Below are positions 34,073 through 42,282 of a DNA stretch of 53,954 nucleotides, piece after piece (positions within the stretch are counted from its first letter, which is position 1; each line of letters begins with the position of its first letter). Made by a program: the position numbers and the translations under genes. This DNA is from Sneathiellales bacterium (GTDB taxonomy: Bacteria > Pseudomonadota > Alphaproteobacteria > Minwuiales > Minwuiaceae): NCBI GenBank assembly GCA_026992315.1, contig JALXAG010000151.1, positions 1-53,954 on the forward strand, written 5' to 3'. The notes under the pieces were generated by a model that was given only the letters and a program-made list of their open reading frames with translations, had not been told where the DNA came from and ran no database searches.

Positions 34073-35674
34073 ATGCGATTGACCAAACTATTCATGGCGG
34101 GGGCGGCGGCTTTGACGCTGTTCGCAGCCCAGCCCGCAGTTACGGTGAATGCGGAAACCCTGCGCTTTGCCTTCCAGGGCGATGCCAATTCGATGGATCC
34201 GTACAATCTGAACGAAACCTTCACGTTGGGCTTCCTCGGCAATATTTACGAGGGGCTGATTCGGCGCAATGCCAATCTGGAAATCGAACCGGCCCTGGCC
34301 GAAAGCTGGGAAATCGTCGAGCCGACGCGCTGGCGCTTCCATCTGCGCAAGGGCGTGAAATTCCATGACGGCACGCCCTTTACCGCTGACGATGTGCTGT
34401 TTTCCGCCGATCGCGTCCGCGCCGACGGCAGCGACCTGAAGACCCGCCTGAGTGCCGATACCAAGGTCGTCAAGGTCGATGACTATACGGTCGATTTCAT
34501 CACGCCCAAGCCCAACCCCATCCTGATCGCGGAATGGGAAACCTTCTACATCATGTCGAAGAAATGGGCCGAAAAATATGGCGCGGTGAAGCCGCAGCAG
34601 GCCACCGGCAATGAGGAAAACTACGCAACCCGCCATGCCAACGGTACCGGCCCCTTCAAGCTGGTCAGCCGCGAAATCGACGTGAAAACGGTGCTGGAGG
34701 CCAACCCCGACTGGTGGGGCAATGCCACCAAGAAGACCAATGTCACCCGTGTCGAGTTCCAGCCGATTTCCCAGGATGCAACCCGCGTGGCCGCCCTGCT
34801 GTCGGGCGAGCTGGACATGGCCTATCCCATTCCCGTGCAGGATCAGAAGCGGGTGAATGCCAATCCGGGCACCAAGGTGATCGTCGGTCCCGAACTGCGC
34901 ACGATCTTCCTGGGCATGGACGAATACCGCGACGAATTGCTCTATTCCAACGTCAAGGGCAAGAACCCCTTCAAGGACAAGCGCGTCCGCCAGGCCTTCT
35001 ATCAGGCGATCAATATCGAGGCGATCAAGAAAAAGGTCATGCGCGGCCTGTCCAACCCCTCGGCAATGATGGTCGCACCGGGCATCAACGGCTGGTCGGA
35101 CAAGTACAAGCGCCTGCCCTACGATCCGAAGAAGGCCAAGGCCCTGCTGGCCGAGGCCGGTTATCCCAACGGCTTCGAGGTCGGCATGGACTGCCCCAAT
35201 GACCGCTATGTCAATGACGAGGCGATCTGTCAGGCCGTGGTCTCGATGCTGGCCAAGGTCGGGGTGAAGGTCAACCTGCTGGCCCAGCCGAAGGCGAAAT
35301 ACTTCAAGAAGGTGCTGGCACCGAATTTCGACACCAGCTTCTACCTGATCGGCTGGACGCCGTCCTCGCTGGATGCGCTGAACGTTCTGTACAATCTGCT
35401 CAACTGCTACGATCCGAAGACCGGCCGCGGCAAATTCAATCTCGGCCGCTACTGCAATCCGGAAGTGGACAAGCTGACGGATCAGATTCTCGTCGAAACC
35501 GATCAGGAAAAGCGTAACGCCCTGATCAACAAGGCCTGGGATCTGACCCTGGGGGACATCGCCACCCTGCCGCTGCATCAGCAGGCCCTGTCCTGGGGCG
35601 TGCGGGACAATGTTTCCCTGAAACAGCGTGCGGATAATGTGTTCCTGATCCGCGAAGTCGTGATCAAGAAATAG
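34073..35674 (+). CDS. Peptide ABC transporter substrate-binding protein (DppA-like)
   Basis: A 533-residue periplasmic SBP_bac_5 protein. Signal peptide is about 1-27 (MRLTKLF...TVNA); mature sequence begins with ETLRFAFQGDANSMDPYN. Family landmarks follow: LAESWEIVEPTRWRFHLRKGVKFHDG, NGTGPFKL, DKRVRQAFYQAIN. It delivers peptides or similar ligands to the DppBCDF-type complex encoded next. The start is the ATG after GGGGGAG; the track's 66 upstream residues are not part of it. The M20 amidohydrolase at the operon end suggests an N-acylated or amide-bearing ligand. Confidence 0.95.
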   Translation: MRLTKLFMAGAAALTLFAAQPAVTVNAETLRFAFQGDANSMDPYNLNETFTLGFLGNIYEGLIRRNANLEIEPALAESWEIVEPTRWRFHLRKGVKFHDGTPFTADDVLFSADRVRADGSDLKTRLSADTKVVKVDDYTVDFITPKPNPILIAEWETFYIMSKKWAEKYGAVKPQQATGNEENYATRHANGTGPFKLVSREIDVKTVLEANPDWWGNATKKTNVTRVEFQPISQDATRVAALLSGELDMAYPIPVQDQKRVNANPGTKVIVGPELRTIFLGMDEYRDELLYSNVKGKNPFKDKRVRQAFYQAINIEAIKKKVMRGLSNPSAMMVAPGINGWSDKYKRLPYDPKKAKALLAEAGYPNGFEVGMDCPNDRYVNDEAICQAVVSMLAKVGVKVNLLAQPKAKYFKKVLAPNFDTSFYLIGWTPSSLDALNVLYNLLNCYDPKTGRGKFNLGRYCNPEVDKLTDQILVETDQEKRNALINKAWDLTLGDIATLPLHQQALSWGVRDNVSLKQRADNVFLIREVVIKK

Positions 35675-35685
35675 CATTCCCTGAT

Positions 35686-35714
35686 GCCCCGGGGCGGGAT
35701 CGCCGCCCCGGGGC
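35686..35714 (+). repeat. Intra-operon 12-bp hairpin after the peptide-binding-protein gene
   Basis: GCCCCGGGGCGG and CCGCCCCGGGGC pair perfectly around a 5-base loop, starting 11 bases past the SBP stop and ending 21 before the permease start; TTTCTTT follows weakly. Likely a 3' mRNA stabiliser and partial terminator that keeps binding protein in excess over the membrane subunits. Confidence 0.7.
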
Positions 35715-35735
35715 CCGTTTCTTTCCGGGTTTTTC

Positions 35736-36719
35736 ATGCTTGCATTCGTTTTACGCCGCTTGGTGCAATCGCTGCTGGTGATGTTTTTCGTCGCCCTGCT
35801 GGCGTTTTCCATGTTCCGTTTTCTCGGCGATCCCATCGCGCAGATGGTGGGCCAGGACACTTCCCTGCAGGAGCGTGAGCGCCTGCGCGTCGAGCTGGGG
35901 CTGAACGATCCGGTGCCGGTACAGTTCGCCCGTTATGTCGCCGGGGTGCTGAAGGGGGAATTCGGCATTTCCTACCGTATCGGCCGCCCCGTGGACGAAC
36001 TGATCGCCGAACGGCTGCCCGCGACATTGGAGCTGAGCTTCGTCGCCGCGCTGTTCGCCCTGCTCGCGGGTATTCCCATGGGGGTCTATACGGGGCTGTA
36101 TCCCGACCGCTGGCTGTCGAAGGTGCTGTTGTCGCTGTCGCTGATGGGAATCGCCCTGCCGACCTTTCTGATCGGCATCCTGCTTATCCTGATTTTTGGC
36201 GTCAATCTCGGCCTGCTGCCCACTTTCGGCCGTGGCGAGGTGGTGCATATCGGTTTCTGGTCGACCGGGTTTCTCACCATCAGCGGGCTGAAATCGCTGA
36301 TCATGCCCGCGATCACGCTGGGCATGTTCCAGCTGGCCCTGATCATGCGGCTGGTGCGTTCCGAAATGCTGGAGGTGCTGCGCACCGATTTCATCAAATT
36401 CGCCCGTGCCAGGGGGTTGAGCAACCGCGCGGTCTATTTCGGCCATGCGCTGAAAAACACGCTGGTGCCGGTGATCACCATTACCGGGCTGCAGATCGGC
36501 TCCATCATCGCCTTTGCCATCATTACCGAAAGCGTCTTTCAGTGGCCGGGCATGGGGCTTTTGTTCATTCAGGCCATTCAGTTCGTCGATATTCCGGTCA
36601 TGTCCACCTATCTCATTCTCATCGCTTTTTTCTTCGTCGTGATCAATCTGACCGTCGATCTGCTCTATTATGCCGTCGATCCGCGCCTTCGGGTCCATGG
36701 CGGTGCCGGGGGGAAATAG
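35736..36719 (+). CDS. Peptide ABC transporter permease (DppB-like)
   Basis: A 327-residue inner-membrane permease with six predicted TM helices, first at 9-30. The typical N-terminal stretch LGLNDPVPVQFARYVAGVLKGEFG and the EAA loop (ARARGLSNRAVYFGHALKNTLVPV) that docks on the ATPases are intact. Pairs with the next gene as the heterodimeric channel. The gene ends one base before the dppC-like start. Confidence 0.95.
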   Translation: MLAFVLRRLVQSLLVMFFVALLAFSMFRFLGDPIAQMVGQDTSLQERERLRVELGLNDPVPVQFARYVAGVLKGEFGISYRIGRPVDELIAERLPATLELSFVAALFALLAGIPMGVYTGLYPDRWLSKVLLSLSLMGIALPTFLIGILLILIFGVNLGLLPTFGRGEVVHIGFWSTGFLTISGLKSLIMPAITLGMFQLALIMRLVRSEMLEVLRTDFIKFARARGLSNRAVYFGHALKNTLVPVITITGLQIGSIIAFAIITESVFQWPGMGLLFIQAIQFVDIPVMSTYLILIAFFFVVINLTVDLLYYAVDPRLRVHGGAGGK

Positions 36720-36720
36720 C

Positions 36721-37653
36721 ATGCTGTCGCAAAGCCGGTTTGCCGATTCGCTGCGGCGGTTTTTCGACAGCGATATCTGGTACAGTTTCAAATCCTCCAG
36801 GGTGACGGTGGCGGCCGCGATCGTAACCGCGGTGATGATCCTGACAGCCATATTCAGCCCCTGGATTGCGCCGCAGAACCCGTTCGATCCTGCATCCCTC
36901 GACCTGATGGATGCCTTCACGCCGCCGGTCTGGTACGAGGACGGCGTGCCGAAATACCTGCTGGGCACGGACGATCAGGGCCGGGACATGCTTTCCGCGC
37001 TGATGTACGGGGCGCGGATTTCGATCTTCGTCGGTTTCGTGGCGGTGCTGGTATCGATGCTGATCGGGGTGACGCTGGGCGTCATCGCCGGTTATGTCGG
37101 CGGGGCGGTGGATGCGCTGATCATGCGCATCGCCGATATCCAGTTCACCTTTCCGGCAATTCTGGTGGCGCTGCTGGTGGACGGCATCATGCGCGGCATC
37201 CTGCCCAAGGAAGTGCATGACGATCTGGTGCTGGTGGTGATCATTCTGGCGCTCGGCGTGTCGGGCTGGCCGCAATTCGCCCGTACCGTGCGCGGTTCCA
37301 CCCTGGTGGAGAAGAACAAGGAATACGTGCTGGCCGCCCGTGTGATCGGGCTGAAGCGCTCGACCATCATGCTGTCGCACGTGCTGCCCAATGTTCTGGG
37401 GCCGGTGCTGGTGATCGGCACCATCAATCTGGCGATCGCGATTCTGGGCGAGGCGACGCTCTCCTTCCTTGGCGTCGGCGTGCCGCCGACCGAGCCGTCG
37501 CTGGGAACCCTGATCCGCATTGGTAACGATTTTCTCTTCTCCGGCGAATGGTGGATCGTCATTTTCCCCGGGCTGACCCTGGCGCTGCTGGTGCTTTCGG
37601 TCAATCTGCTGGGGGACTGGCTGCGCGATGCGCTGAATCCCAAGCTGCGCTGA
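36721..37653 (+). CDS. Peptide ABC transporter permease (DppC-like)
   Basis: A 310-residue second permease. The N-terminal part contains LLGTDDQGRDMLSALMYGARIS, the conserved DppC/OppC sequence, and the EAA loop AARVIGLKRSTIMLSHVLPNV. About six TM helices. I use the ATG one base after the dppB-like stop; the ORF track's 17-residue extension overlaps dppB. Confidence 0.95.
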   Translation: MLSQSRFADSLRRFFDSDIWYSFKSSRVTVAAAIVTAVMILTAIFSPWIAPQNPFDPASLDLMDAFTPPVWYEDGVPKYLLGTDDQGRDMLSALMYGARISIFVGFVAVLVSMLIGVTLGVIAGYVGGAVDALIMRIADIQFTFPAILVALLVDGIMRGILPKEVHDDLVLVVIILALGVSGWPQFARTVRGSTLVEKNKEYVLAARVIGLKRSTIMLSHVLPNVLGPVLVIGTINLAIAILGEATLSFLGVGVPPTEPSLGTLIRIGNDFLFSGEWWIVIFPGLTLALLVLSVNLLGDWLRDALNPKLR

Positions 37654-37663
37654 GGGACGGGGC

Positions 37664-38686
37664 ATGAACGGCATGGAAAACAACGTTGCAGCCCCCGTGG
37701 CGGATACCGCGCCCGCCCTGCTGGAGGTTCGTTCCCTCAGGGTGGAGTTTCCGACGCGCCGGGGCACGCTGGTTGCGGTCGACGATGTCAGCTTCTCGCT
37801 GCGCGCGGGCGAAATTCTCGGCGTCGTCGGCGAATCGGGGGCGGGTAAATCGATGACCGGCACGGCGATCATCGGCTTGCTGGAGCCGCCGGGGCGCATC
37901 GCCGGCGGGGAAATCCTGCTCGAGGGGCGGCGGATCGACAATCTCGATTACGAACGGATGCGCCGTATCCGCGGCAAGGAGATCGGCGCGATTTTTCAGG
38001 ATCCGCTGACCAGCCTCAACCCGCTCTATACGGTGGGGCGTCAATTGGTGGAGACGATCCGCACCCATCTGACGATGACCGAGGCCCAGGCGCGCCGCCA
38101 TGCCCTGGACATGCTCAAGGAGGTGGGGATTCCGGCGGCGGAGGAGCGGATCGATCATTACCCCCATCAATTCTCCGGCGGTATGCGCCAGCGGGTGGTG
38201 ATCGCCCTGGCGCTTTGTGCCGGGCCGAAGCTGGTTATCGCCGATGAACCGACCACGGCGCTGGATGTGTCGATACAGGCGCAGATCATCACCCTGCTCA
38301 AGCGGCTGTGCCGCGATCATGGCACGGCGGTGATGCTGGTCACCCATGACATGGGGGTGATTGCAGAAGCAGCGGACCGCGTGGCGGTGATGTATGCGGG
38401 GCGGCTGGTCGAAATCGGCCCGGCCCAGGCGGTGATCCGGGATGCCCATCATCCCTATACACGGGGGTTGATGGGATCCATTCCGACCATCGGGCGCGAT
38501 GTCGAACGGCTGGAGCAGATCGACGGTTCGATGCCGCGCCTCGATGCCATTCCGCCGGGCTGTGCCTTCAATCCCCGTTGCCGGCAGCGTTTCGGACGTT
38601 GCGAGCGCGAGAAACCGTCCCTGATCGGTCAGGGGGACCGCGCCGTCGCCTGCTGGTTACACGAACAGGGGGAGGGCGCGTCATGA
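37664..38686 (+). CDS. Peptide ABC transporter ATPase (DppD-like)
   Basis: A 340-residue ATPase: Walker A GESGAGKSM, signature FSGGMRQRVVIALAL, Walker B VIADEPTTALDV, H-loop VTHDM. The C-terminal oligopeptide-transporter extension IPPGCAFNPRCRQRFGRC contains the cysteine pattern that in this subfamily can hold an Fe-S cluster. Overlaps the next gene by ATGA. Confidence 0.95.
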   Translation: MNGMENNVAAPVADTAPALLEVRSLRVEFPTRRGTLVAVDDVSFSLRAGEILGVVGESGAGKSMTGTAIIGLLEPPGRIAGGEILLEGRRIDNLDYERMRRIRGKEIGAIFQDPLTSLNPLYTVGRQLVETIRTHLTMTEAQARRHALDMLKEVGIPAAEERIDHYPHQFSGGMRQRVVIALALCAGPKLVIADEPTTALDVSIQAQIITLLKRLCRDHGTAVMLVTHDMGVIAEAADRVAVMYAGRLVEIGPAQAVIRDAHHPYTRGLMGSIPTIGRDVERLEQIDGSMPRLDAIPPGCAFNPRCRQRFGRCEREKPSLIGQGDRAVACWLHEQGEGAS

Positions 38687-39723
38687 GCGAGGATCTGAAC
38701 CGTGAACGCGACGGCGAGGCATTCGTTCTCCGTGTCGAGGGGCTGACGCGTTACTTCGATGTCTCCCCGCCATGGCTCAATCGCGTGATCGAACGGACCG
38801 GCAAGCGGATCGTCAGGGCGGTCGATGGCGTCGATTTCGCCATCCGCAAGGGGGAGACCTTCAGCCTGGTCGGCGAATCCGGTTGCGGCAAGTCCACCGT
38901 GGCGCGGCTGATTTCCGGTCTGTACGAGCCCAGCGCCGGGGCCATGCATTTCGGCAGGCGCGGCGACAGCGGCGAAAAACTGCGGGTGCAGATGATTTTT
39001 CAGGATCCCTATGCCTCGCTCAATCCGCGCTGGCGGGTTGCCGATATCGTTGCCGAACCGATCCGCGTCTACAATCTTTGTCCCGATGCCGCCTCCCGCC
39101 GCCGCCGGGTGGGAGAGCTGCTGGAGCAGGTCGGCCTGTCCGCCAGCGACGGCGAGAAGTTTCCCCATGAATTTTCGGGCGGGCAGCGCCAGCGCATTTC
39201 CATCGCGCGGGCCTTGGCGGGGGAGCCTGATTTTCTGGTCTGCGATGAGCCGACATCGGCGCTGGATGTTTCGGTACAGGCGCAGATCCTCAATCTGATG
39301 AAGGACCTGCAACGCGAATACGGGCTGACCTATCTGTTCATCAGCCATGATCTGGCGGTGGTGTATCATATTTCCACCACCGTCGGGGTGATGTATCTGG
39401 GCCGTCTGGTGGAATGGGCGGAAAAAAAGACGCTGTTTTCCGATCCCCGCCATCCCTATACGCGGATGCTGCTGGCGGCGATCCCCGATCTGGGGATGAG
39501 CGGCAAACCCCGCACGCCGGTGGCCGGCGAGGTGCCGAGCCCGATCAATCCGCCGCCGGGCTGCGCCTTTCATCCGCGCTGCCCCTTCGCCGAGGAGCGC
39601 TGCCGCCGGGAAGTGCCGCAGATGCGTTCCGTCGGCGGGCGCTATGTTTCCTGCCACGGGGTTGAGGAGGGGCGGATTCCCGATGAGGACGCGCTCGTGC
39701 CGATGAATGGAGAGAGGCAATGA
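38683..39723 (+). CDS. Peptide ABC transporter ATPase (DppF-like)
   Basis: A 346-residue second ATPase: Walker A GESGCGKST, signature FSGGQRQRISIARAL, Walker [13 protein letters not shown]-loop ISHDLAVV, and C-terminal PPPGCAFHPRCPFAEERC. The true start is the ATG in the ATGA overlap with dppD (MSEDLNRERDGEAF); the track begins 35 codons early. Also overlaps the M20 gene by ATGA, so transporter and hydrolase are translationally coupled. Confidence 0.95.
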   Translation: MSEDLNRERDGEAFVLRVEGLTRYFDVSPPWLNRVIERTGKRIVRAVDGVDFAIRKGETFSLVGESGCGKSTVARLISGLYEPSAGAMHFGRRGDSGEKLRVQMIFQDPYASLNPRWRVADIVAEPIRVYNLCPDAASRRRRVGELLEQVGLSASDGEKFPHEFSGGQRQRISIARALAGEPDFLVCDEPTSALDVSVQAQILNLMKDLQREYGLTYLFISHDLAVVYHISTTVGVMYLGRLVEWAEKKTLFSDPRHPYTRMLLAAIPDLGMSGKPRTPVAGEVPSPINPPPGCAFHPRCPFAEERCRREVPQMRSVGGRYVSCHGVEEGRIPDEDALVPMNGERQ

Positions 39724-40889
39724 ACAAGCCCGTTTTTCCCGAAGAGATCGTTCGTGACATGACGGAGTGGCGCCGCGATATTCATCGCCATCCCGAAACG
39801 GCCTTCGAGGAGGAGCGGACGGCGCGGATCGTCGCCGGGTTGCTTGAAAGCTGGGGGATCGAGGTGCATCGCGGCCTGGCGCGCACCGGTGTCGTCGGGA
39901 CCCTGAAGGTCGGCAGTTCCCCGCGCTGTATCGGCCTGCGCGCCGATCTGGATGCGCTGGATCTGGAGGAAATGACCAATGTGCCCTGGTCCTCCACCAT
40001 CCGGGGCAAGATGCATGCCTGCGGTCACGACGGTCATACGGCGATGCTGTTGGGGGCGGCGCGTTATCTGGCCGAAACCCGCCGTTTCGACGGCACGGTG
40101 CGTTTCATCTTTCAGCCGGCGGAAGAAAATGTCGCCGGCGGGCGGCGCATGATCGAGGACGGGCTGTTCGAACTGTTTCCTGTCGATGCCGTTTACGGCA
40201 TGCATAACATGCCGGGGCTGCCCGTGGGAGAATTCGCCATCCGCAAGGGGCCGCTGATGGCGGCCGCGGATTTCTTCCGCCTGAAAATCACCGGTCGGGG
40301 CGGGCACGGGGCCTTTCCTCACGAAAGCCGCGATCCGATCGTGGCGGCGGCGCAGATCGTCTCGGCCTGGCAGGGTATTGTCAGCCGTAATACGGATCCG
40401 ATGAAGGCCGCCGTGATCAGCGTCACCCGCATTCATGGCGGCGAGACCGGCAATGTCATCCCCGAGGAGGTGGAACTGGCCGGCACCACCCGCAGCTTCG
40501 AACCCGCCGTGCAGGATATGATCGAGGAACGCATGCGCATCACCGCCGAAGGCATCGCCCTTGCCTGCGGTGTGGCGGCGGAACTGGAATACGAACGCCG
40601 CTATTGCGCCACCATCAACAGCGAGCGGGAAACGGAGGTCGCCGTGAAGACGGCGGCGGCCCTCGTCGGGCGGGGGCAGGTGAATGCGGATACGCCGCCG
40701 GTCATGGGGGCGGAGGATTTCGGCTGGATGCTGCGCGAACGCCCGGGTGCCTTTATCTTCATCGGTAACGGAACCGAAAAAGGCGGTTGCATGATCCACA
40801 ACCCCCATTACGATTTCAATGACGATATTCTGCCTCTTGGCGCGGCCTATTGGTGCCGCCTTGTCGAAGGGCAGCTCGGTAAAGGGTAA
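39720..40889 (+). CDS. M20 family amidohydrolase
   Basis: A 389-residue metal-dependent N-acyl-amino-acid/hippurate-type hydrolase. Two-metal ligands are seen in MHACGHDGHTAMLLGAA, PAEENVAGG and GMHNMPGLPVG, with IHGGETGNVIPEEVEL in the lid domain and PVMGAEDFGWML near the end. Coupled to the peptide transporter, it probably cleaves the imported compound in the cytoplasm. Its last codons (LVEGQLGKG, stop) are the origin of a sequence found again at the end of the next gene, because the tandem duplication begins inside this gene. Confidence 0.94.
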   Translation: MNKPVFPEEIVRDMTEWRRDIHRHPETAFEEERTARIVAGLLESWGIEVHRGLARTGVVGTLKVGSSPRCIGLRADLDALDLEEMTNVPWSSTIRGKMHACGHDGHTAMLLGAARYLAETRRFDGTVRFIFQPAEENVAGGRRMIEDGLFELFPVDAVYGMHNMPGLPVGEFAIRKGPLMAAADFFRLKITGRGGHGAFPHESRDPIVAAAQIVSAWQGIVSRNTDPMKAAVISVTRIHGGETGNVIPEEVELAGTTRSFEPAVQDMIEERMRITAEGIALACGVAAELEYERRYCATINSERETEVAVKTAAALVGRGQVNADTPPVMGAEDFGWMLRERPGAFIFIGNGTEKGGCMIHNPHYDFNDDILPLGAAYWCRLVEGQLGKG

Positions 40890-42194
40890 GCATTGAATCA
40901 GGGGTGATGGTAGCAATGCAAAGCGGCGGTCTGTATAATTGGCTGAAATGCAATATATGCATGAAGCATTACAATAAAATATATATATTTTATATGCTTG
41001 TATGGGCATCATATACTTTATTTATAGTTAGTTTTGTATTATCCTATGATGAGAGCCAAAAATTGATGATTTATAAATATTTCCAATTATTCGATATGAA
41101 ATTTATTGAAGATTTTATTGCAAGTTTTTCATATTTCAATGATCCTTTTCGTGTGGCGGGGTTAACGGTAATAATTTTTCCTATTGTTTTGCTTAATATT
41201 TTTCATATTGTTTTCATACCTGTGCTTAAAAGAAAACTTAAATTGAATTACCATAGGGGCATTGGTTATCTTTGTAGTATTTATGGTAAATATTTGTGTC
41301 ACGTGGTATCATATATATCGGTATTTTTTTTAGTATTATCTTTTATATATGTTTTTCGTTTGGCAGTATTGTACGATACATACAGTGACGATAAGTTTTA
41401 TAGCTTATCGGCTATGTTGTTTATGGGTGGTGCTTTTCTTTCCAATGTCCCATGTCTTGTCGTGGTGCTGAAATGGGATATCAAAACATTCCGGCACAGG
41501 TTGCGGCTTTTGCGGTACAGACGTCGCTTCGTCGAAGGGCGGCTCGGTAAAGGGTGAGCGTTGAATTCAGGGGTGTATGGTAACAATGCATAGAGGCACT
41601 CTGTATGATTGGCTAAAATGCAATATATGCATGAAATATAACGGAATATTATATTTGTTGTTTAGATTTATTTTTGTTCCATATGCTTTATTTATGTTAT
41701 ATTTAGTTGTATTTTATAATCAACCAACGGAAATGGTTTATATATACTACCAATTATTTGATATAAAATCTGTTGAGGAATTTATTGCAAGTTTTTCGTA
41801 CTTCAGAAATCCCCTGCGTGTGGCAGAGTTGACGGTTGTAATTCTCCCCATTTTATTTTTCAACATTATTAGCTTGTTATTTGTTCTGTTGTTTAAGAGA
41901 AAGTATAAAAAAAGGTATTATGACATGCTGTCAAAGAGATATAAAATAAGAGGAATGCGTTATGCGCATGAAACATTTTTTATAGGTGCGATTGTCATTT
42001 TTGGATCCCTTGTTTTCTTTTTGTACTTTTTGTTGAATTATAGTTCGTATGATAATTCTGATTATACTAATATCTCGATGTATTTGCTTTTAATGGGGTT
42101 TTTCTTTTCGAATATCCCGTTTTTTGTCGTAACGCTGAAATGGGATATCAAAACATTTCGGCACAGGTTGCGGCTTTTGCGGTACAGACGTCGC
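40863..42194 (+). repeat. 667-bp tandem duplication carrying an orphan membrane gene
   Basis: Two copies, about 40863-41529 and 41530-42194. Each starts with GTCGAAGGGC(A/G)GCTCGGTAAAG, runs through TTGAAT(T)CAGGGGTG, a gene start and CTGTAT(A/G)ATTGGCT(G/A)AAATG, and ends in CGGTACAGACGTCGC. The final 61 bases of the units differ at one position, and the first 110 or so at few, while the central parts are strongly diverged. The first 27 bases of the unit are the 3' end of the amidohydrolase gene, so the duplication breakpoint is inside that gene. Confidence 0.85.
40907..41557 (+). CDS. Orphan four-TM membrane protein, copy A
   Basis: A 216-residue hydrophobic protein of unknown family, encoded by DNA much richer in A+T than all neighbours, a sign of foreign origin. 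Four TM helices are expected at about 24-46, 86-108, 128-153 and 168-188. A short N-terminus with LYNWLKCNICMK and a basic C-terminus (LKWDIKTFRHRLRLLRYRRR) probably face the cytoplasm. The last residues, FVEGRLGKG, copy the C-terminus of the upstream amidohydrolase and were added by the duplication; copy B shows the likely original end (RYRRRRSV). ATG 40907 is preferred to the track's GTG, matching copy B. I do not recognise a function. Confidence 0.75.
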   Translation: MVAMQSGGLYNWLKCNICMKHYNKIYIFYMLVWASYTLFIVSFVLSYDESQKLMIYKYFQLFDMKFIEDFIASFSYFNDPFRVAGLTVIIFPIVLLNIFHIVFIPVLKRKLKLNYHRGIGYLCSIYGKYLCHVVSYISVFFLVLSFIYVFRLAVLYDTYSDDKFYSLSAMLFMGGAFLSNVPCLVVVLKWDIKTFRHRLRLLRYRRRFVEGRLGKG

Positions 42195-42206
42195 CGTTCG
42201 GTATGA
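41577..42206 (+). CDS. Orphan four-TM membrane protein, copy B
   Basis: A 209-residue paralogue of copy A, equally AT-rich. Conserved with A: LY-WLKCNICMK near the start, YYQLFDIK..EEFIASFSYF..P.RVA.LTV in the first loop and second helix, and FFFSNIPFFVVTLKWDIKTFRHRLRLLRYRRR at the end. The middle loop (about 110-135) is highly charged and different from A. Four TM helices. A ribosome site AGGGG stands close before the ATG, duplicated from the copy A leader. Ends 76 bases before the convergent MBL gene. Not assignable to a family by eye. Confidence 0.75.
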   Translation: MVTMHRGTLYDWLKCNICMKYNGILYLLFRFIFVPYALFMLYLVVFYNQPTEMVYIYYQLFDIKSVEEFIASFSYFRNPLRVAELTVVILPILFFNIISLLFVLLFKRKYKKRYYDMLSKRYKIRGMRYAHETFFIGAIVIFGSLVFFLYFLLNYSSYDNSDYTNISMYLLLMGFFFSNIPFFVVTLKWDIKTFRHRLRLLRYRRRRSV

Positions 42207-42282
42207 AGCCGGTCGTCAGGGGCCGGATGCTGAGCTGATTGTCAATCCGGAAAAGGCTTGAGATCGGCCGCAGCCGGAATTT

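Noticed and set aside
34088-35860. 590-codon minus-strand ORF
   Set aside because: Antisense shadow of the peptide-binding-protein gene.
40863-42194. Integron cassette array or insertion sequence for the AT-rich pair
   Set aside because: I looked for attC-like sites and for terminal inverted repeats with a transposase and found none; the repeat border inside the amidohydrolase gene explains the structure as a tandem duplication.
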